From Cherax quadricarinatus (taxonomy: Eukaryota > Arthropoda > Malacostraca > Decapoda > Parastacidae): a stretch of DNA of 64,000 nucleotides. Below the pieces are notes generated by a model, which saw only the letters and a program-made list of their open reading frames with translations, was not told where the DNA came from and did not search any database. A program made the translations under genes and the position numbers. The DNA is taken from the NCBI RefSeq assembly GCF_038502225.1, contig NC_091374.1, positions 7,692,038 to 7,756,037 of the forward strand. Reading direction: 5' to 3'. Below are positions 22,699-34,605 of this stretch, piece by piece; the first letter of the stretch is position 1, and each line of letters opens with the position of its first letter.

Positions 22699-24215
22699 AT
22701 AAGAACATAAGAACATAAGAACGAAGGAACACTGCAGAAGGCCTACTGGCCCATGCGAGGCAGGTCCAAGTCTCCCACCGGCTTAAGCCAATGCACCCAA
22801 CCTAGTCAGGTCAGGTCACATTGACTTAAGGGAGGAACACGGCAACCGACCTGGTAGCACAAGCTATCAGGTCTAACTCACACCCACCCACATCCACTCA
22901 TGTATTTATCCAACCTATTTTTAAAGCTACACAACGTTCTGGCCTCTATAACTGTACTTGGGAGTTTGTTCCACTCATCCACAACTCTATTACCAAACCA
23001 GTACTTTCCTATATCCTTCCTGAATCTGAATTTTTCCAACTTAAAACCATTGCTGCGAGTCCTGTCTAGGCTAGATATTTTCAGCACACTATTTACATCC
23101 CCTTTATGTATTCCTGTCTTCCATTTATACACCTCAATCATATCCCCCCTAATTCTACGTCTTTCTAGAGAGTGCAGATTCAGGGCCCTTAGTCTATCCT
23201 CATAGGGAAGGTTTCTGATACATGGGATCAACTTTGTCATCCTCCTTTGTACATTTTCCAGAGAATTTATATCCATTCTGTAATAAGGTGACCAAAACTG
23301 TGCAGCATAATCTAAATGAGGCCTAACCAAGGATGTATAGAGTTGAAGAACAACCTGAGGGCTCCTATTATTTATGCTTCTTGATATGAAGCCAAGGATT
23401 CTATTAGCTTTATTGCGAACACTTATGCACTGTTGTCTTGGTTTCAGATCACTGCTAACCAGAACTCCTAAATCTTTTTCGCAATCCGTAATATTAAGAT
23501 CTACATTATTTAGTTTATATGTGGCATGGTTATTGTCCTGTCCAACATTTAGAACTTTGCATTTGTCTATATTAAACTGCATCTGCCACTTCTCCGACCA
23601 CTGCATCAGTCTATTCAAATCTTCCTGGAGTGCTCGAATGTCCTCGTCAGAATGAATTCGACGGCCTATTTTGGTGTCATCGGCAAACTTGCCGATGTCG
23701 CTCTTTATGCCCTCATCTATGTCGTTTATGTAGATTGTGAACAGCAGGGGGCCCAACACTGACCCCTGTGGAACACCGCTCGTGACACTTCCCCACTCTG
23801 ATTTCTCCCCATTTATGCAAACTCTCTGCTGCCTATTTGTCAACCATGCCTCTATCCAGGAAAAAATTTCTCCTCCTATTCCATGTGCTTTAATTTTCCT
23901 CAATAGTCTCTGATGTGGGACCCTGTCAAAAGCCTTACTGAAGTCCATATACACAATATCATATTCATTACCATGATCTACCTCCTCAAATACCTTAGTG
24001 AAAAAAGTTAATAAATTCGTAAGGCAGGAACGCCCCTTTGTAAAACCATGCTGAGATTCGTTGATTAATTTATGCTTTTCAAGGTGGCTACGAACTGCCT
24101 CGGCAATTATTGATTCCATAAATTTTCCCACTATGGAGGTTAGGCTTATTGGTCTATAGTTCGAAGCTAAGGACCTGTCACCTGTTTTGAAAATAGGTAT
24201 CACATTTGCCATTTT
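22699..24215 (-). mobile_element. Family B CR1-like retrotransposon, 5'-truncated
   Basis: About 1.5 kb. The 3' UTR includes the ggtaggagacttggacctgc type block, and the terminus has three GTTCTTAT 8-mers (plus-strand 22,699-22,725), like the short terminal repeats of CR1 elements. The 5' break lies in the RT domain just before WKMANVIPIFK and joins a GT microsatellite. It is the reference copy here for family B; other pieces are at 19.05-21.08 kb and 45.8-46.1 kb. Confidence 0.92.
22878..24212 (-). CDS. Reverse transcriptase, CR1-like (family B), truncated but uninterrupted
   Basis: A 444-aa open frame, RT domain without an endonuclease. Motifs: IPIFKTGDR (res 5-13), NYRPISL, HGFTKGRSCLTNLL (55-68), YMDFSKAFD with catalytic D90, VPQGSVLGPLLF (147-158), FADDTK with D178 and D179, then the ENVQRRMTKLI and YEDRLRALNLHSLERRR blocks and the FRKDIGKYWFGNRVVDEWNKLP end. 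It would copy element RNA into DNA. The ATG at 24,212 is internal to the true protein; the real N-terminus and endonuclease were lost by 5' truncation. No frameshift or stop is seen, suggesting a fairly young insertion. Dead as an autonomous element, and expression is not expected. Confidence 0.9.
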   Translation of the reverse strand: MANVIPIFKTGDRSLASNYRPISLTSIVGKFMESIIAEAVRSHLEKHKLINESQHGFTKGRSCLTNLLTFFTKVFEEVDHGNEYDIVYMDFSKAFDRVPHQRLLRKIKAHGIGGEIFSWIEAWLTNRQQRVCINGEKSEWGSVTSGVPQGSVLGPLLFTIYINDIDEGIKSDIGKFADDTKIGRRIHSDEDIRALQEDLNRLMQWSEKWQMQFNIDKCKVLNVGQDNNHATYKLNNVDLNITDCEKDLGVLVSSDLKPRQQCISVRNKANRILGFISRSINNRSPQVVLQLYTSLVRPHLDYAAQFWSPYYRMDINSLENVQRRMTKLIPCIRNLPYEDRLRALNLHSLERRRIRGDMIEVYKWKTGIHKGDVNSVLKISSLDRTRSNGFKLEKFRFRKDIGKYWFGNRVVDEWNKLPSTVIEARTLCSFKNRLDKYMSGCGWV

Positions 24216-24216
24216 C

Positions 24217-24226
24217 CAGAGTGAGT

Positions 24227-24322
<96 letters not shown>
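24217..24322. repeat. GT microsatellite
   Basis: About 48 GT units directly at the 5' truncation point of the family B element. Confidence 0.97.
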
Positions 24323-24325
<3 letters not shown>

Positions 24326-24639
24326 TTTTTACACTATCCTCAATCCACTGACATTGTTACTGTAGTGACAAGTATGGTAGAATGAGAAGTAATCATCATC
24401 GTACACTATGATTTGCTGCTTCTCTGTAGGGTTTACTGAAGCCACTACTACACAAGGATACATGGCCCACACTGCGCCGCACAATGTTGCGCCAGGCCGA
24501 AAGGTTCATTAAATGGAACATCTGATATACACTGCGTACTGTGGCAGAATCATATTGAAGGAGAGCACTCGACTTATAGGGGTCAAATAGTGCCTGGAGA
24601 ATAGGAAGGAGGGTAGCTCCAATTATGTGGATTCAGAGC

Positions 24640-25245
24640 CCTTTACCAGCATCAAAATAAAATCAGACTACCACAATGACAAGTTCTGTTCCTCAAGGTA
24701 CAGTACTCATCCCATTCTCATTTTTATATCCGACACAAACAATCACAGCAATGTATCCTCCACTCCTGACTATGCTACAGTTTGTACGAGAGTGACACTC
24801 AATAACACGTAAAATCTCCCAGCTGATATTAACCAGCCTTCCAGTGGGCCACAGAAAACAATATGCTCAAAGAAGACAAATTTCAGGTTCACCGCTTTGT
24901 AAAACTAAAGAATTTAAAACTGGTACGAAGTATGAAACTCAAAGTACTCAACAGAGCGGAAGAGGAATGTGAGGAATTTAGAAGTGATTGATATCAGATC
25001 TAATGTTCAAAAGTTACAAAAGTGTTATCATCATAACAAGGAAACTGATATGTTGGATAACGAGACCCTTCAAAACAGATGACAAGCCAATAATGATGAT
25101 CTTCGTCACTCGTGTTCTCTACACTCAAACATTACTGCAAAATCATAAACCCAAGAATGCACAAAAAAGTCACTGTCCAGGTAAATTTATTCAAGCAACT
25201 AAATTATTTAGAATGCCTGAAGTCCTTTGAACTTTCCTCCGTGGA
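24640..25245 (+). mobile_element. Family A RT remnant
   Basis: Degenerate RT. The block gttcctcaaggtacagtact (VPQGTVL) is followed by ATFISDT-like and decayed active-site sequence, CDFQWAT-like and the KxxIGRIMRTFKT-like block (25,030-25,075). Many indels. It ends where a minus-strand tail begins at about 25,245. Confidence 0.75.
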
Positions 25246-25249
25246 ACGT

Positions 25250-25500
25250 ACCTGAAGAATGTTTCTGGTGGTCACACTCCCGCAACCCAGACCCTGACCT
25301 GTCCTCTTGGTGCATCAAGTCCTAATGAATCAGGCTGTTACTGCTGGCCCAACGCAACCTAAGCCGGCTGGCGAGGTACTGATGGAGGAACTTTTTAAAT
25401 TCCATCTTGAAAACAACCAGAGGTTTGTTGGTAATTCCCCTTAAGAATAGAGGGAAGGTGTTGAGCTTGGGGACCTCTGATGCGTATCAAGTTCTGTTAG
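25250..25500 (-). mobile_element. Family A 3' tail, minus strand
   Basis: Reverse complement carries the LFLRGITNKPLVVFK-like block, the cagcagtaacagcctgatt motif and a degenerate terminus. It faces the preceding + fragment, so the two family A pieces are in inverted orientation. Confidence 0.75.
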
Positions 25501-25569
25501 TGTACTCGTCAAGTCTTTGCTTTTAACTGGAGATATTTTGCACAGCCTGCCAAGCCTCTTGTCGTCATA

Positions 25570-25870
25570 CGGAGTTATAATTTACACCTGAAAATTCTAG
25601 AGAGGCTGGGTCTAAATCTACACACCGAAATCTCTCCATACAAAACCAAAACGATTGACAAACTATGCAAAATACCATTAATGAAAAGCAGGGCTGCAAT
25701 GAGAACTTTAGAACTCAAATGTAAAAGGACCAAGACTTAAACATCCTCCCTTCATATATAAAGGGAATTACTAACAGATCCTGTCTTCAAGAGGGAAATG
25801 GCCAATCTTCTCTATTTAGTTCTCGATCAATCAGGCTGTGGTACACTGAACTGTGTTGGCTAACACAAAC
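25570..25870 (+). mobile_element. Family A 3' part
   Basis: Matches family A from ttacacctgaaaattctaga through the aaaataccattaatgaaaag block, the caacct...ggaattactaacagatcctg block and aatcaggctgtgg. Third family A piece in 1.2 kb. Confidence 0.8.
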
Positions 25871-26269
25871 ATAACCTGGTTGGTGAGGATAACCAGCTGG
25901 TCTGTAGCCAGGTCACAGGAAAAGGATTACCTCCGGAATCATCATCAGGTAAGGCACCACCTACCTTGAAGGTTCTTAGGTGAGAGCTTAGTACTCCCAA
26001 ATGACCTCCCCGACCCGCTGCTCTCCTCCGGGATGAAAAGTCACAACCATTCTCTCCAGAAGTCACAAGTATCAGCACCACCCACCCCGGGAGCAGTCCC
26101 ACCGACCATCACCTCCATGTGAAGGTAAGCTTCACACAAGTGTTAGGATGAGGCAGCTTTAGTGTGTCCTCCTTACATATCCACCTTCATCGTGGCAAAA
26201 GAAGGCATTCTGCACTGCGCCTTCGAGCAGAGTGGAGGTTTGTACCCCCCCTCTCAAGAGTGTGAAAAC
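25871..26269. other. No recognisable feature
   Basis: Unique-looking sequence between family A and the 28-bp array. An 80-aa minus frame (25,860-26,102) has no recognisable motif. Confidence 0.45.
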
Positions 26270-27668
26270 ACTGGCTGTACACAACACAGCCAAGAGGCCC
26301 GGCTGCACACAACACAGCCAAGAGGCCCGGCTGCACACAACACAGCCAAGAGGCCCGGCTGCACACAACACAGCCAAGAGGCCCGGCTGCACACAACACA
26401 GCCAAGAGGCCCGGCTGCACACAACACAGCCAAGAGGCCCGGCTGCACACAACACAGCCAAGAGGCCCGGCTGCACACAACACAGCCAAGAGGCCCGGCT
26501 GCACACAACACAGCCAAGAGGCCCGGCTGCACACAACACAGCCAAGAGGCCCGGCTGCACACAACACAGCCAAGAGGCCCGGCTGCACACAACACAGCCA
26601 AGAGGCCCGGCTGCACACAACACAGCCAAGAGGCCCGGCTGCACACAACACAGCCAAGAGGCCCGGCTGCACACAACACAGCCAAGAGGCCCGGCTGCAC
26701 ACAACACAGCCAAGAGGCCCGGCTGCACACAACACAGCCAAGAGGCCCGGCTGCACACAACACAGCCAAGAGGCCCGGCTGCACACAACACAGCCAAGAG
26801 GCCCGGCTGCACACAACACAGCCAAGAGGCCCGGCTGCACACAACACAGCCAAGAGGCCTGGCTGCACACAACACAGCCAAGAGGCCTGGCTGCACACAA
26901 CACAGCCAAGAGGCCTGGCTGCACACAACACAGCCAAGAGGCCTGGCTGCACACAACACAGCCAAGAGGCCTGGCTGCACACAACACAGCCAAGAGGCCT
27001 GGCTGCACACAACACAGCCAAGAGGCCTGGCTGCACACAACACAGCCAAGAGGCCTGGCTGCACACAACACAGCCAAGAGGCCTGGCTGCACACAACACA
27101 GCCAAGAGGCCTGGCTGCACACAACACAGCCAAGAGGCCTGGCTGCACACAACACAGCCAAGAGGCCTGGCTGCACACAACACAGCCAAGAGGCCTGGCT
27201 GCACACAACACAGCCAAGAGGCCTGGCTGCACACAACACAGCCAAGAGGCCTGGCTGCACACAACACAGCCAAGAGGCCTGGCTGCACACAACACAGCCA
27301 AGAGGCCTGGCTGCACACAACACAGCCAAGAGGCCTGGCTGCACACAACACAGCCAAGAGGCCTGGCTGCACACAACACAGCCAAGAGGCCTGGCTGCAC
27401 ACAACACAGCCAAGAGGCCTGGCTGCACACAACACAGCCAAGAGGCCTGGCTGCACACAACACAGCCAAGAGGCCTGGCTGTACACAACACAGCCAAGAG
27501 GCCTGGCTGTACACAACACAGCCAAGAGGCCTGGCTGTACACAACACAGCCAAGAGGCCTGGCTGTACACAACACAGCCAAGAGGCCTGGCTGTACACAA
27601 CACAGCCAAGAGGCCTGGCTGTACACAACACAGCCAAGAGGCCTGGCTGTACACAACACAGCCAAGAG
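26270..27668. repeat. 28-bp minisatellite, about 50 copies, in three variant blocks
   Basis: The unit is acaacacagccaagaggccc + ggctgcac. Copies up to about 26,855 have gcccggctgc; copies from there to about 27,475 have gcctggctgc; the last seven have gcctggctgtac. Within each block copies look identical. The period is 1 modulo 3 and the unit is stop-free in + and minus frames, so roughly 500-aa open frames appear on both strands. Their peptides are 28-residue periodic with no domain, so I do not call genes. Confidence 0.97.
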
Positions 27669-28915
27669 ATAAACCTGTTTACTGCCTTCTATAAATTCCA
27701 TCTTTCAGATATACTACTGTACATGCAGGAATATTTGCTCTCTCTCCCATGCACATAACAATTAGAGTGTTATTGTTAAAACTATACATTAAAACACTAA
27801 ACCCGTATTGGCCATAAAGCGCTGAGTTGAAAATGGACGCATGTGGTATTAGAAGAGTTGAGGGCTAGCGGAAAAGAGAAATTGGAATCACAGGTCAGAT
27901 TCAGGGAGTTTTGGCGAGGAGGTTAGTGAGAGTGGGCACGTCAGGGCACCCATGTCGGAAGAAAAACCTGTGTACCCTGATAGCTAGGACAGTCTATTAA
28001 CAGATGGTGAACTGATAAAACAACCTGTCAGTCTCCACAGAGAATTAAGTGCCCAGTCTCTACTAGACGTCCATGTACGAGTAGTGTATTCATTATGTGA
28101 TCACTAGAGTGAGTTGTGTATCTGTGTGATCACTAGAGTGAGTTGTGTATCTGTGTGATCACTATAGTAGTCGTGCGAGTCATGCGTGCCCAATATGACT
28201 GACACACACGACTCTCATATTGCGATCAACACAACTGTGACGATGCTAAGAGTGTGCTGGAAAATAATCAGAAAAATAGGGGATCATCTGTGGGTGACTG
28301 GCAGACAGGTGGTGATCGACTGAAAGATCAATCTAGTCTGAGGTTCATTACCCAGAGCAGGTACCTAATACTTCATGTCTGCTAGAATTGCGACGCAGTC
28401 ACTGTTGTAAGTGGAGCCAAGATGTCATATGGATCGTCTTAATTTCTAGGTCTCTCATAATGCACTCTGGGAGTCTGAAACAGCCAAGTGGTGGATAGGG
28501 CTGTGATGTCTAAAAGGGGAGGCAAAAGCAGCTATCTTCTGAACATTTCGCTGCCATCAATGTAGACTCGCGCTACAGTAAACAAATACCTAATATTCAA
28601 GGATATTTTTAATTTGGCTTATTCAGAGACGTATTTTTTTTCAACTTTGCTAATGCCTCTTGCACACTGTCATGCTCCCACTTTTCCTTCCATATTTTTT
28701 TTTTTTACTATAACCAACATTTATGTTCCTTTTCTGGCCCATATGCAATTTTCTGCCTCAGGCCTGTAGAGGCTATGCCATATTCTTTCTGATACACGTG
28801 TCAAAGAGAATATATATTATCTTTCAAAGTATCATTATGGTGCACCTGAGCTCAACCTCTCTCTGCTCTAGTCTTGCTGACTAGTGCTCTAGTATACAGT
28901 TCTCTTGTTTACCTG
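27669..28915. other. Anonymous sequence with one short repeat
   Basis: Only a 31-bp repeat of two and a half copies (28,098-28,170, agtgagttgtgtatctgtgt + gatcactag) was seen. No gene. Confidence 0.5.
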
Positions 28916-28938
28916 TGTGTGTGTGTGTGTGTGTGTGT
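28913..28938. repeat. Short GT microsatellite
   Basis: About 13 GT units. Confidence 0.9.
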
Positions 28939-29162
28939 CAACGTTCTGAACAGACGGATCCTTAATATTTATACTCCAGTAACAGTATAATTATGATTTA
29001 TTCCAGTAACAGAAAGGACACAGTTTATATCACAGGGAGGTCATGGTTTATATCACAGCGAGGACATGGTGTATTTCATGCAACTCGTATGTATATAAGA
29101 GGTTCCAAACTCGGAAATGCATGACGCTGCGACCACACAAACATTGCGTGTGGGCAACACCA

Positions 29163-29548
<386 letters not shown>

Positions 29549-29751
29549 ATTTAATTGCATCTCAGGAATTTCTGTTTGTTCAGCGTTCATGTCTCAGAAG
29601 AGGGAGACGAAGAATAAAAAACTAAATAAAAATCGAAAAGGTCACTACAAAAGAATATCTTAGAGCAAAGCAAACAAGAGTTCGCTTAGGCACGAGTGCA
29701 GGGTGCTTCTGGCACTCAGGAAGAGTGCCTCATTTATGGCTGTGATGACTG

Positions 29752-29752
<1 letters not shown>

Positions 29753-29827
<75 letters not shown>
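29753..29827. repeat. GT microsatellite
   Basis: About 37 GT units. Confidence 0.97.
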
Positions 29828-30138
29828 TGTCAAAAGCAAAGAAGATTTAATATTAATGTGGGTTGAAGACATCGACGTAGTCATGAACCCCACGAGTGTT
29901 TTGCGGTGTCCTGACCGTGTCTTCGTGTCCTAACAGTGAGCACAAGAATGTTAAAATTAAACGTTTTATGTTGTCTACGGAAAGAAGCCGTTGTCTTAAG
30001 CTACAGAAGATGTTGTCTTAAGGAATTATAAAACACATTTATAAACAATTATAAACAAATAAATAATTCCCTTCTACTTACGGCAATTGATCTAAACTAT
30101 TAAATTCAGACTTTTATTACAAGTCTGATCTTGTTACT

Positions 30139-30172
30139 GAGGAGGAGGAGGAGGAGGAGGAGGAGGAGGAGA
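30139..30172. repeat. AGG trinucleotide repeat
   Basis: About 11 GAG/AGG units. Confidence 0.95.
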
Positions 30173-30484
30173 TGCAGTAACAGGAACCTTGCAAATACAT
30201 CCTCAAACATCCTAGTAGCATCCTGCGTCACCACTATGAATACCAGAGATGGGACGATACCAATTCCTTTTTTGGCAAACACCGGTACGCGATTTGAGGC
30301 CGATACCGTCTAAATTAAGTGATACCAGCAGGTCGTAATGAATGTAAGTACTGAGTACTCACAGCGTGGACAGTGAGGTGGTGTTGCAAGTCTATAGGAG
30401 ACCGGCAGTAACTTGCCTGGTGCTTCAACACTGATTGTGATACTCGTGGTAGTTTCATAAGTTTCATTATGCACCCCATACCCA

Positions 30485-30538
30485 AACTATACCACGGGTG
30501 GGCTTAGAACCCGCGATCAGAGAGTCTCAAAACTCCAG
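30485..30538 (-). mobile_element. 54-bp tRNA-like SINE fragment with 12-bp target duplication
   Basis: Flanked by perfect copies of accccataccca (30,473-30,484 and 30,539-30,550). The insert is the minus-strand 3' half of the same tRNA-like module as at 20,455-20,510 (ctggagttttgagactctct, then the B-box-like region). It keeps the SINE 3' end and is truncated at its 5' side. Confidence 0.85.
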
Positions 30539-30814
30539 ACCCCATACCCATACTCCATACACATGCTACGAGCGGCAGTCAAAAATTACAGAGGCACATA
30601 TGGGTCCAGGGACTGGGCATCCATATAATGTTAACTACGACAGTTACAGTGGTTACAGTCGTAATGAGTTGGTAATACAGACATGAACGGAGTCGCAAAA
30701 CATTACAAAATAGTTGGTGGAAGCCGCAGCAGCAATGATAAAGGGTTACAATACTAGAACTCTCAAAATCAGTCAGCGGGTGTGTGGCAGTGCTGGGATT
30801 GACTCAGTTGCGGA

Positions 30815-30972
30815 TGAAGTTAGGTAAGATTTGTCAGGAAACAGAACAAGTGTTTCCTAACGTAGGTCGTCATATGTTGACCCGCCGCTGGAGATTTTAG
30901 TCATCTGACCGAGGCTGTCCACTGGCTTACCCCTCCATCCCTTTAAAAATTATGGTTATGATGATAGGTCCA
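30815..30972 (+). repeat. Dispersed repeat F, copy 1
   Basis: About 155 bp shared with 48,150-48,300: gtcaggaaacag, tgtttcctaacg, a tgacccgcc block, tttggagctttt-like, gtcatctgaccgagg, ctggcttacc and ccctttaaaaattatgg. Type unknown; it is non-coding and could be a SINE or MITE. Confidence 0.8.
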
Positions 30973-30984
30973 ACAGACAACAAC

Positions 30985-31320
30985 AGTAATCTGTAACAAT
31001 GTTACAACCTGTAGTAGAACGTTATGGCCTGTTGCACAGTATTACGACCTGTTGCACAGTATTACAACCTGTTGAAGGTACGACTCGTTGCATAATGCTA
31101 CGGCCTGTTGCAGGACGTTACTATCTGTTGCAGGACGTTACTATCTGTTGCAGGACGTTACGACCCGTTGAAGAACGTTACCATTTGCAGAACGTTATCT
31201 GTTACATAATATTACGACCTGCCGCACAAAGTAACGGCTTCTCGGCTTTCTTAAGCTAAGATCTAACGGCCTGCTGCAGTGTTACCAACTGGTGCAGAAA
31301 GTTACGACCTTGACCGTGAT
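30985..31320. repeat. About 20-bp degenerate tandem repeat
   Basis: Many copies of gttgcaggacgttactatct and variants (gttgcacagtattacgacct). Purest at 31,117-31,165. Confidence 0.85.
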
Positions 31321-31995
31321 ATTGCCTGGCCCACCCTACAGTGGGTGAAGGGTGGCTGTGGCAAGTCTCCAGGCACCAACACACATGGCAGCTATCTTCC
31401 CTCACCTGCCACTATTAACAACTAAGACGAAACCTTCCTCGGACGCGGGGCTTGAATCATGTATGCTCAGTGAATTGGTTGGTTAATGGGGTTTGAAGTC
31501 TATCGACTGCAGGACGATCATTAAGGCTGCATGTCACCTTTCACCAACAGTCAACAATATTTTAAACCCTAAAGGGAATAAAGCAAATTCTCAATCTTGA
31601 TACGTTGAGACAGTTCTCTTCGAGGTTTACCTCTGGCTTTCCAGTCAATGCAGTAAAAAAAATATTAACTCTTAGAAAGAATATATTATGTGTACTATCG
31701 TACGAGACCCGTCACAGAAAACTTTCCTGGTATAAAGCGAATGTGTACAGAGATGTACGGAAATTACAGGAATACAGGGAAAGTCGTCTCGGGGAGAGGT
31801 AGGGAAGTCTTGAGAGGGTCTTGAGACAGTCACATTCCATGACTGTCTACTTGCCTCTCGACCTACCCCTACCCACTATCTTGTCAATTAAATATTTTGT
31901 ATGTTATGATTATGTCCCCTTTCTGATGGAAATATAAATTTATATACATATTGTACCTAATATTTCATATATAACAAAAACAACCCTAACTACAC
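31321..31995. other. No recognisable feature
   Basis: Unique-looking, AT-rich towards the right end. A 65-aa frame (31,605-31,802, +) has no recognised motif. Confidence 0.45.
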
Positions 31996-31999
31996 AGAA

Positions 32000-33055
32000 A
32001 CGTTGACACAGAATCCAAAGAGTAACACAACACAGTGAAAAGTTCTGTCATCCAAGGCACAGTACTCGCCCCACCTCTCTTCATTCTCATTTCTGACATG
32101 GCGACTGTCAAGTCCTGTGTCAACCTTAGCAGACGATACTAGAATCTGTATGAAAATGGCATCCATAGAAGAGACAGCGAAACTCCAAGCTGATATAAAC
32201 TAAGTCTTCCAGTGAGCTACTGACAACAATATGATGTTCACGGAGGACAAAGTTCAGTTACTAAGTTATGAAAGAATGGACGAAATAAAAACAGGATCAG
32301 AGTACAAGACTAACTCAGACCACTCAACAGAACGTAATATGAGAGACCTGGGAGTGATTATGCCTGAAGGTCTCACGTTCAAGGAACAACGTTATTATCG
32401 CTATTGTAAGAAAAGTGATAGGTTGGATAACTAAAACCTTCAAAACATGGGATGTTAAGCCAGTCATGATTTCTGGTGACTCGTTCTCTTGAGGCTGAAA
32501 TACTGATGTGTACTAATAACCCCCTTCAAGGCAGGCGAAATTGATGAGCTGGAAACTTTACAGAAAACCTTCACAGTTCGTATAAACTCCGCCAAGTACC
32601 TAAATTACTGGAGCCCTTAAGTCCCTAGAACTGTACTCCTTAGAACATCGGCAAGAAAGATACATCATAATCTACACCTCGAACATACTGGAGGGATTAA
32701 TACCAAACCTGTACACCGAAATTACTACTTATGACCACAAAAGACTTGGCAGGCGGTGCATGAACCTACAATTAAGAGCAGAGGAGACACGAGTACACAG
32801 AAAACTCAAGTGTTAAGGGACCACGACTCTTCAAAACCCTCCCTGCATGCATAAGGAGAATTACCAACAAACACCTAGCTGTCTTCAAAAGGGAACCCGA
32901 CAGATTCCTTAAAACAGTTCCTGATTAGTCGGGTTGTGGTGCATACGTTATATTGCGGGTGAGGGGACTAACAGCTTTATGAATCAGGTCACCAACCAGA
33001 AGGTCTGGTCTGGGACCGGGCCGCAGGGACGGTGACTTCCGGAAGTTTCTTGAGA
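32000..33055 (+). pseudogene. Family A RT pseudogene with 3' tail
   Basis: Follows the 56-57.57 kb copy almost end to end: the agttctgtcatccaaggcac block (SVPQGTVL, decayed), a degenerate active-site region (LADDT from about 32,125), the NNMMFTEDKVQLLSYERMDEI block at 32,228-32,285, the GVIMPEGLTFKEQ block, the aaagt-gataggttggataac block, the NYWSP/LYSLEH block, and the tail with ggaccgggccgcagggacgg. Multiple frameshifts and stops, so inactive and old. The 32-bp minisatellite begins about 10 bp after its end. Confidence 0.85.
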
Positions 33056-33065
33056 ACAAAAGCTG

Positions 33066-34018
33066 TCTCCCAGTTCACTGCAGCAGTTCCTCAAGTGTCT
33101 CCCAGTTCACTGCAGCAGTTCCTCAAGTGTCTCCCAGTTCACTGCAGCAGTTCCTCAAGTGTCTCCCAGTTCACTGCAGCAGTTCCTCAAGTGTCTCCCA
33201 GTTCACTGCAGCAGTTCCTCAAGTGTCTCCCAGTTCACTGCAGCAGTTCCTCAAGTGTCTCCCAGTTCACTGCAGCAGTTCCTCAAGTGTCTCCCAGTTC
33301 ACTGCAGCAGTTCCTCAAGTGTCTCCCAGTTCACTGCAGCAGTTCCTCAAGTGTCTCCCAGTTCACTGCAGCAGTTCCTCAAGTGTCTCCCAGTTCACTG
33401 CAGCAGTTCCTCAAGTGTCTCCCAGTTCACTGCAGCAGTTCCTCAAGTGTCTCCCAGTTCACTGCAGCAGTTCCTCAAGTGTCTCCCAGTTCACTGCAGC
33501 AGTTCCTCAAGTGTCTCCCAGTTCACTGCAGCAGTTCCTCAAGTGTCTCCCAGTTCACTGCAGCAGTTCCTCAAGTGTCTCCCAGTTCACTGCAGCAGTT
33601 CCTCAAGTGTCTCCCAGTTCACTGCAGCAGTTCCTCAAGTGTCTCCCAGTTCACTGCAGCAGTTCCTCAAGTGTCTCCCAGTTCACTGCAGCAGTTCCTC
33701 AAGTGTCTCCCAGTTCACTGCAGCAGTTCCTCAAGTGTCTCCCAGTTCACTGCAGCAGTTCCTCAAGTGTCTCCCAGTTCACTGCAGCAGTTCCTCAAGT
33801 GTCTCCCAGTTCACTGCAGCAGTTCCTCAAGTGTCTCCCAGTTCACTGCAGCAGTTCTTCAAGTGTCTCCCAGTTCACTGCAGCAGTTCCTCAAGTGTCT
33901 CCCAGTTCACTTCAGCAGTTCCTCAAGTGTCTCCCAGTTCACTGCAGCAGTTCCTCAAGTGTCTCCCAGTTCACTGCAGCAGTTCCTCAAGTGTCTCCCA
34001 GTTCACTGCAGCAGTTCC
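33066..34018. repeat. 32-bp minisatellite, about 30 copies
   Basis: Unit tcccagttcactgcagcagt + tcctcaagtgtc, nearly perfect. Only two variants were noticed (ttcttcaagt at 33,855 and acttcagcag at 33,908). PstI site in each unit. Stop-free on the + strand, so three overlapping frames of 291-437 aa arise; these are not genes. It directly follows a family A 3' end. Confidence 0.97.
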
Positions 34019-34079
34019 GGTTGGGAACTTTTAGACTGTGTCAAGTTTCTTCATGAGTTGGCTCCATGCTGGCGCCGCA

Positions 34080-34605
34080 TGCGTGTCTGGGGGGAGGAGG
34101 GGGGAGAGAGAGGGGAGGGAAAGAAGAGGGGAGGGGAAGAAGAGGGCAAGGGCAACGACATCGATCTGCGGGCGGGGGAATCCCTCCCCCCCTTCTTACC
34201 CCCTTACCAAACCCTCTCTTACCCCAACATCCCTCTCCTGAGCTCTACCCAATTTCCTCTCACTCACCCTCTCCTCTCTACCCCACCCAGTCCTCCTAAC
34301 CCTACCCCACCCACTCCACCTAACCCTACGCCACCCATTCATTGACCCCACCCACACCCCCATACCCTATCCCACCCTCTCCTCCTAACCATACCCCACC
34401 CTCTCCTAACAACCATACCCCACCCTCTCCTAACAACCATACCCCACCCTCTCCTAACAACCTTACCCTACCCTCTAACAATCTTACTCCACCCATTCCT
34501 CTACACCACGCACACCCCCATATCCTATTCCACCCTCTCCTCCCAATCCCACCCCACCCTATCCTCCCTATCACACTCCACCCTATCCCACCCCACCCTG
34601 TACTC
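34080..34605. repeat. Purine-rich then pyrimidine-rich low-complexity block
   Basis: 34,086-34,150 is GGGA/GAAG-rich. 34,185-34,605 is CCCA/CCCT-rich and includes a 24-bp repeat of about three and a half copies (34,386-34,465, accataccccaccctctcct + aaca). All open frames here are composition-driven. Confidence 0.85.

Noticed and set aside
26159..27758. Long open frames of 466-510 aa on both strands
   Set aside because: All lie within the 28-bp array. The unit is stop-free and its length is 1 modulo 3, so every frame is open. The peptides are purely periodic with no domain.
33032..34345. Frames of 291-437 aa on the + strand
   Set aside because: Produced by the stop-free 32-bp array and the following C-rich tract.
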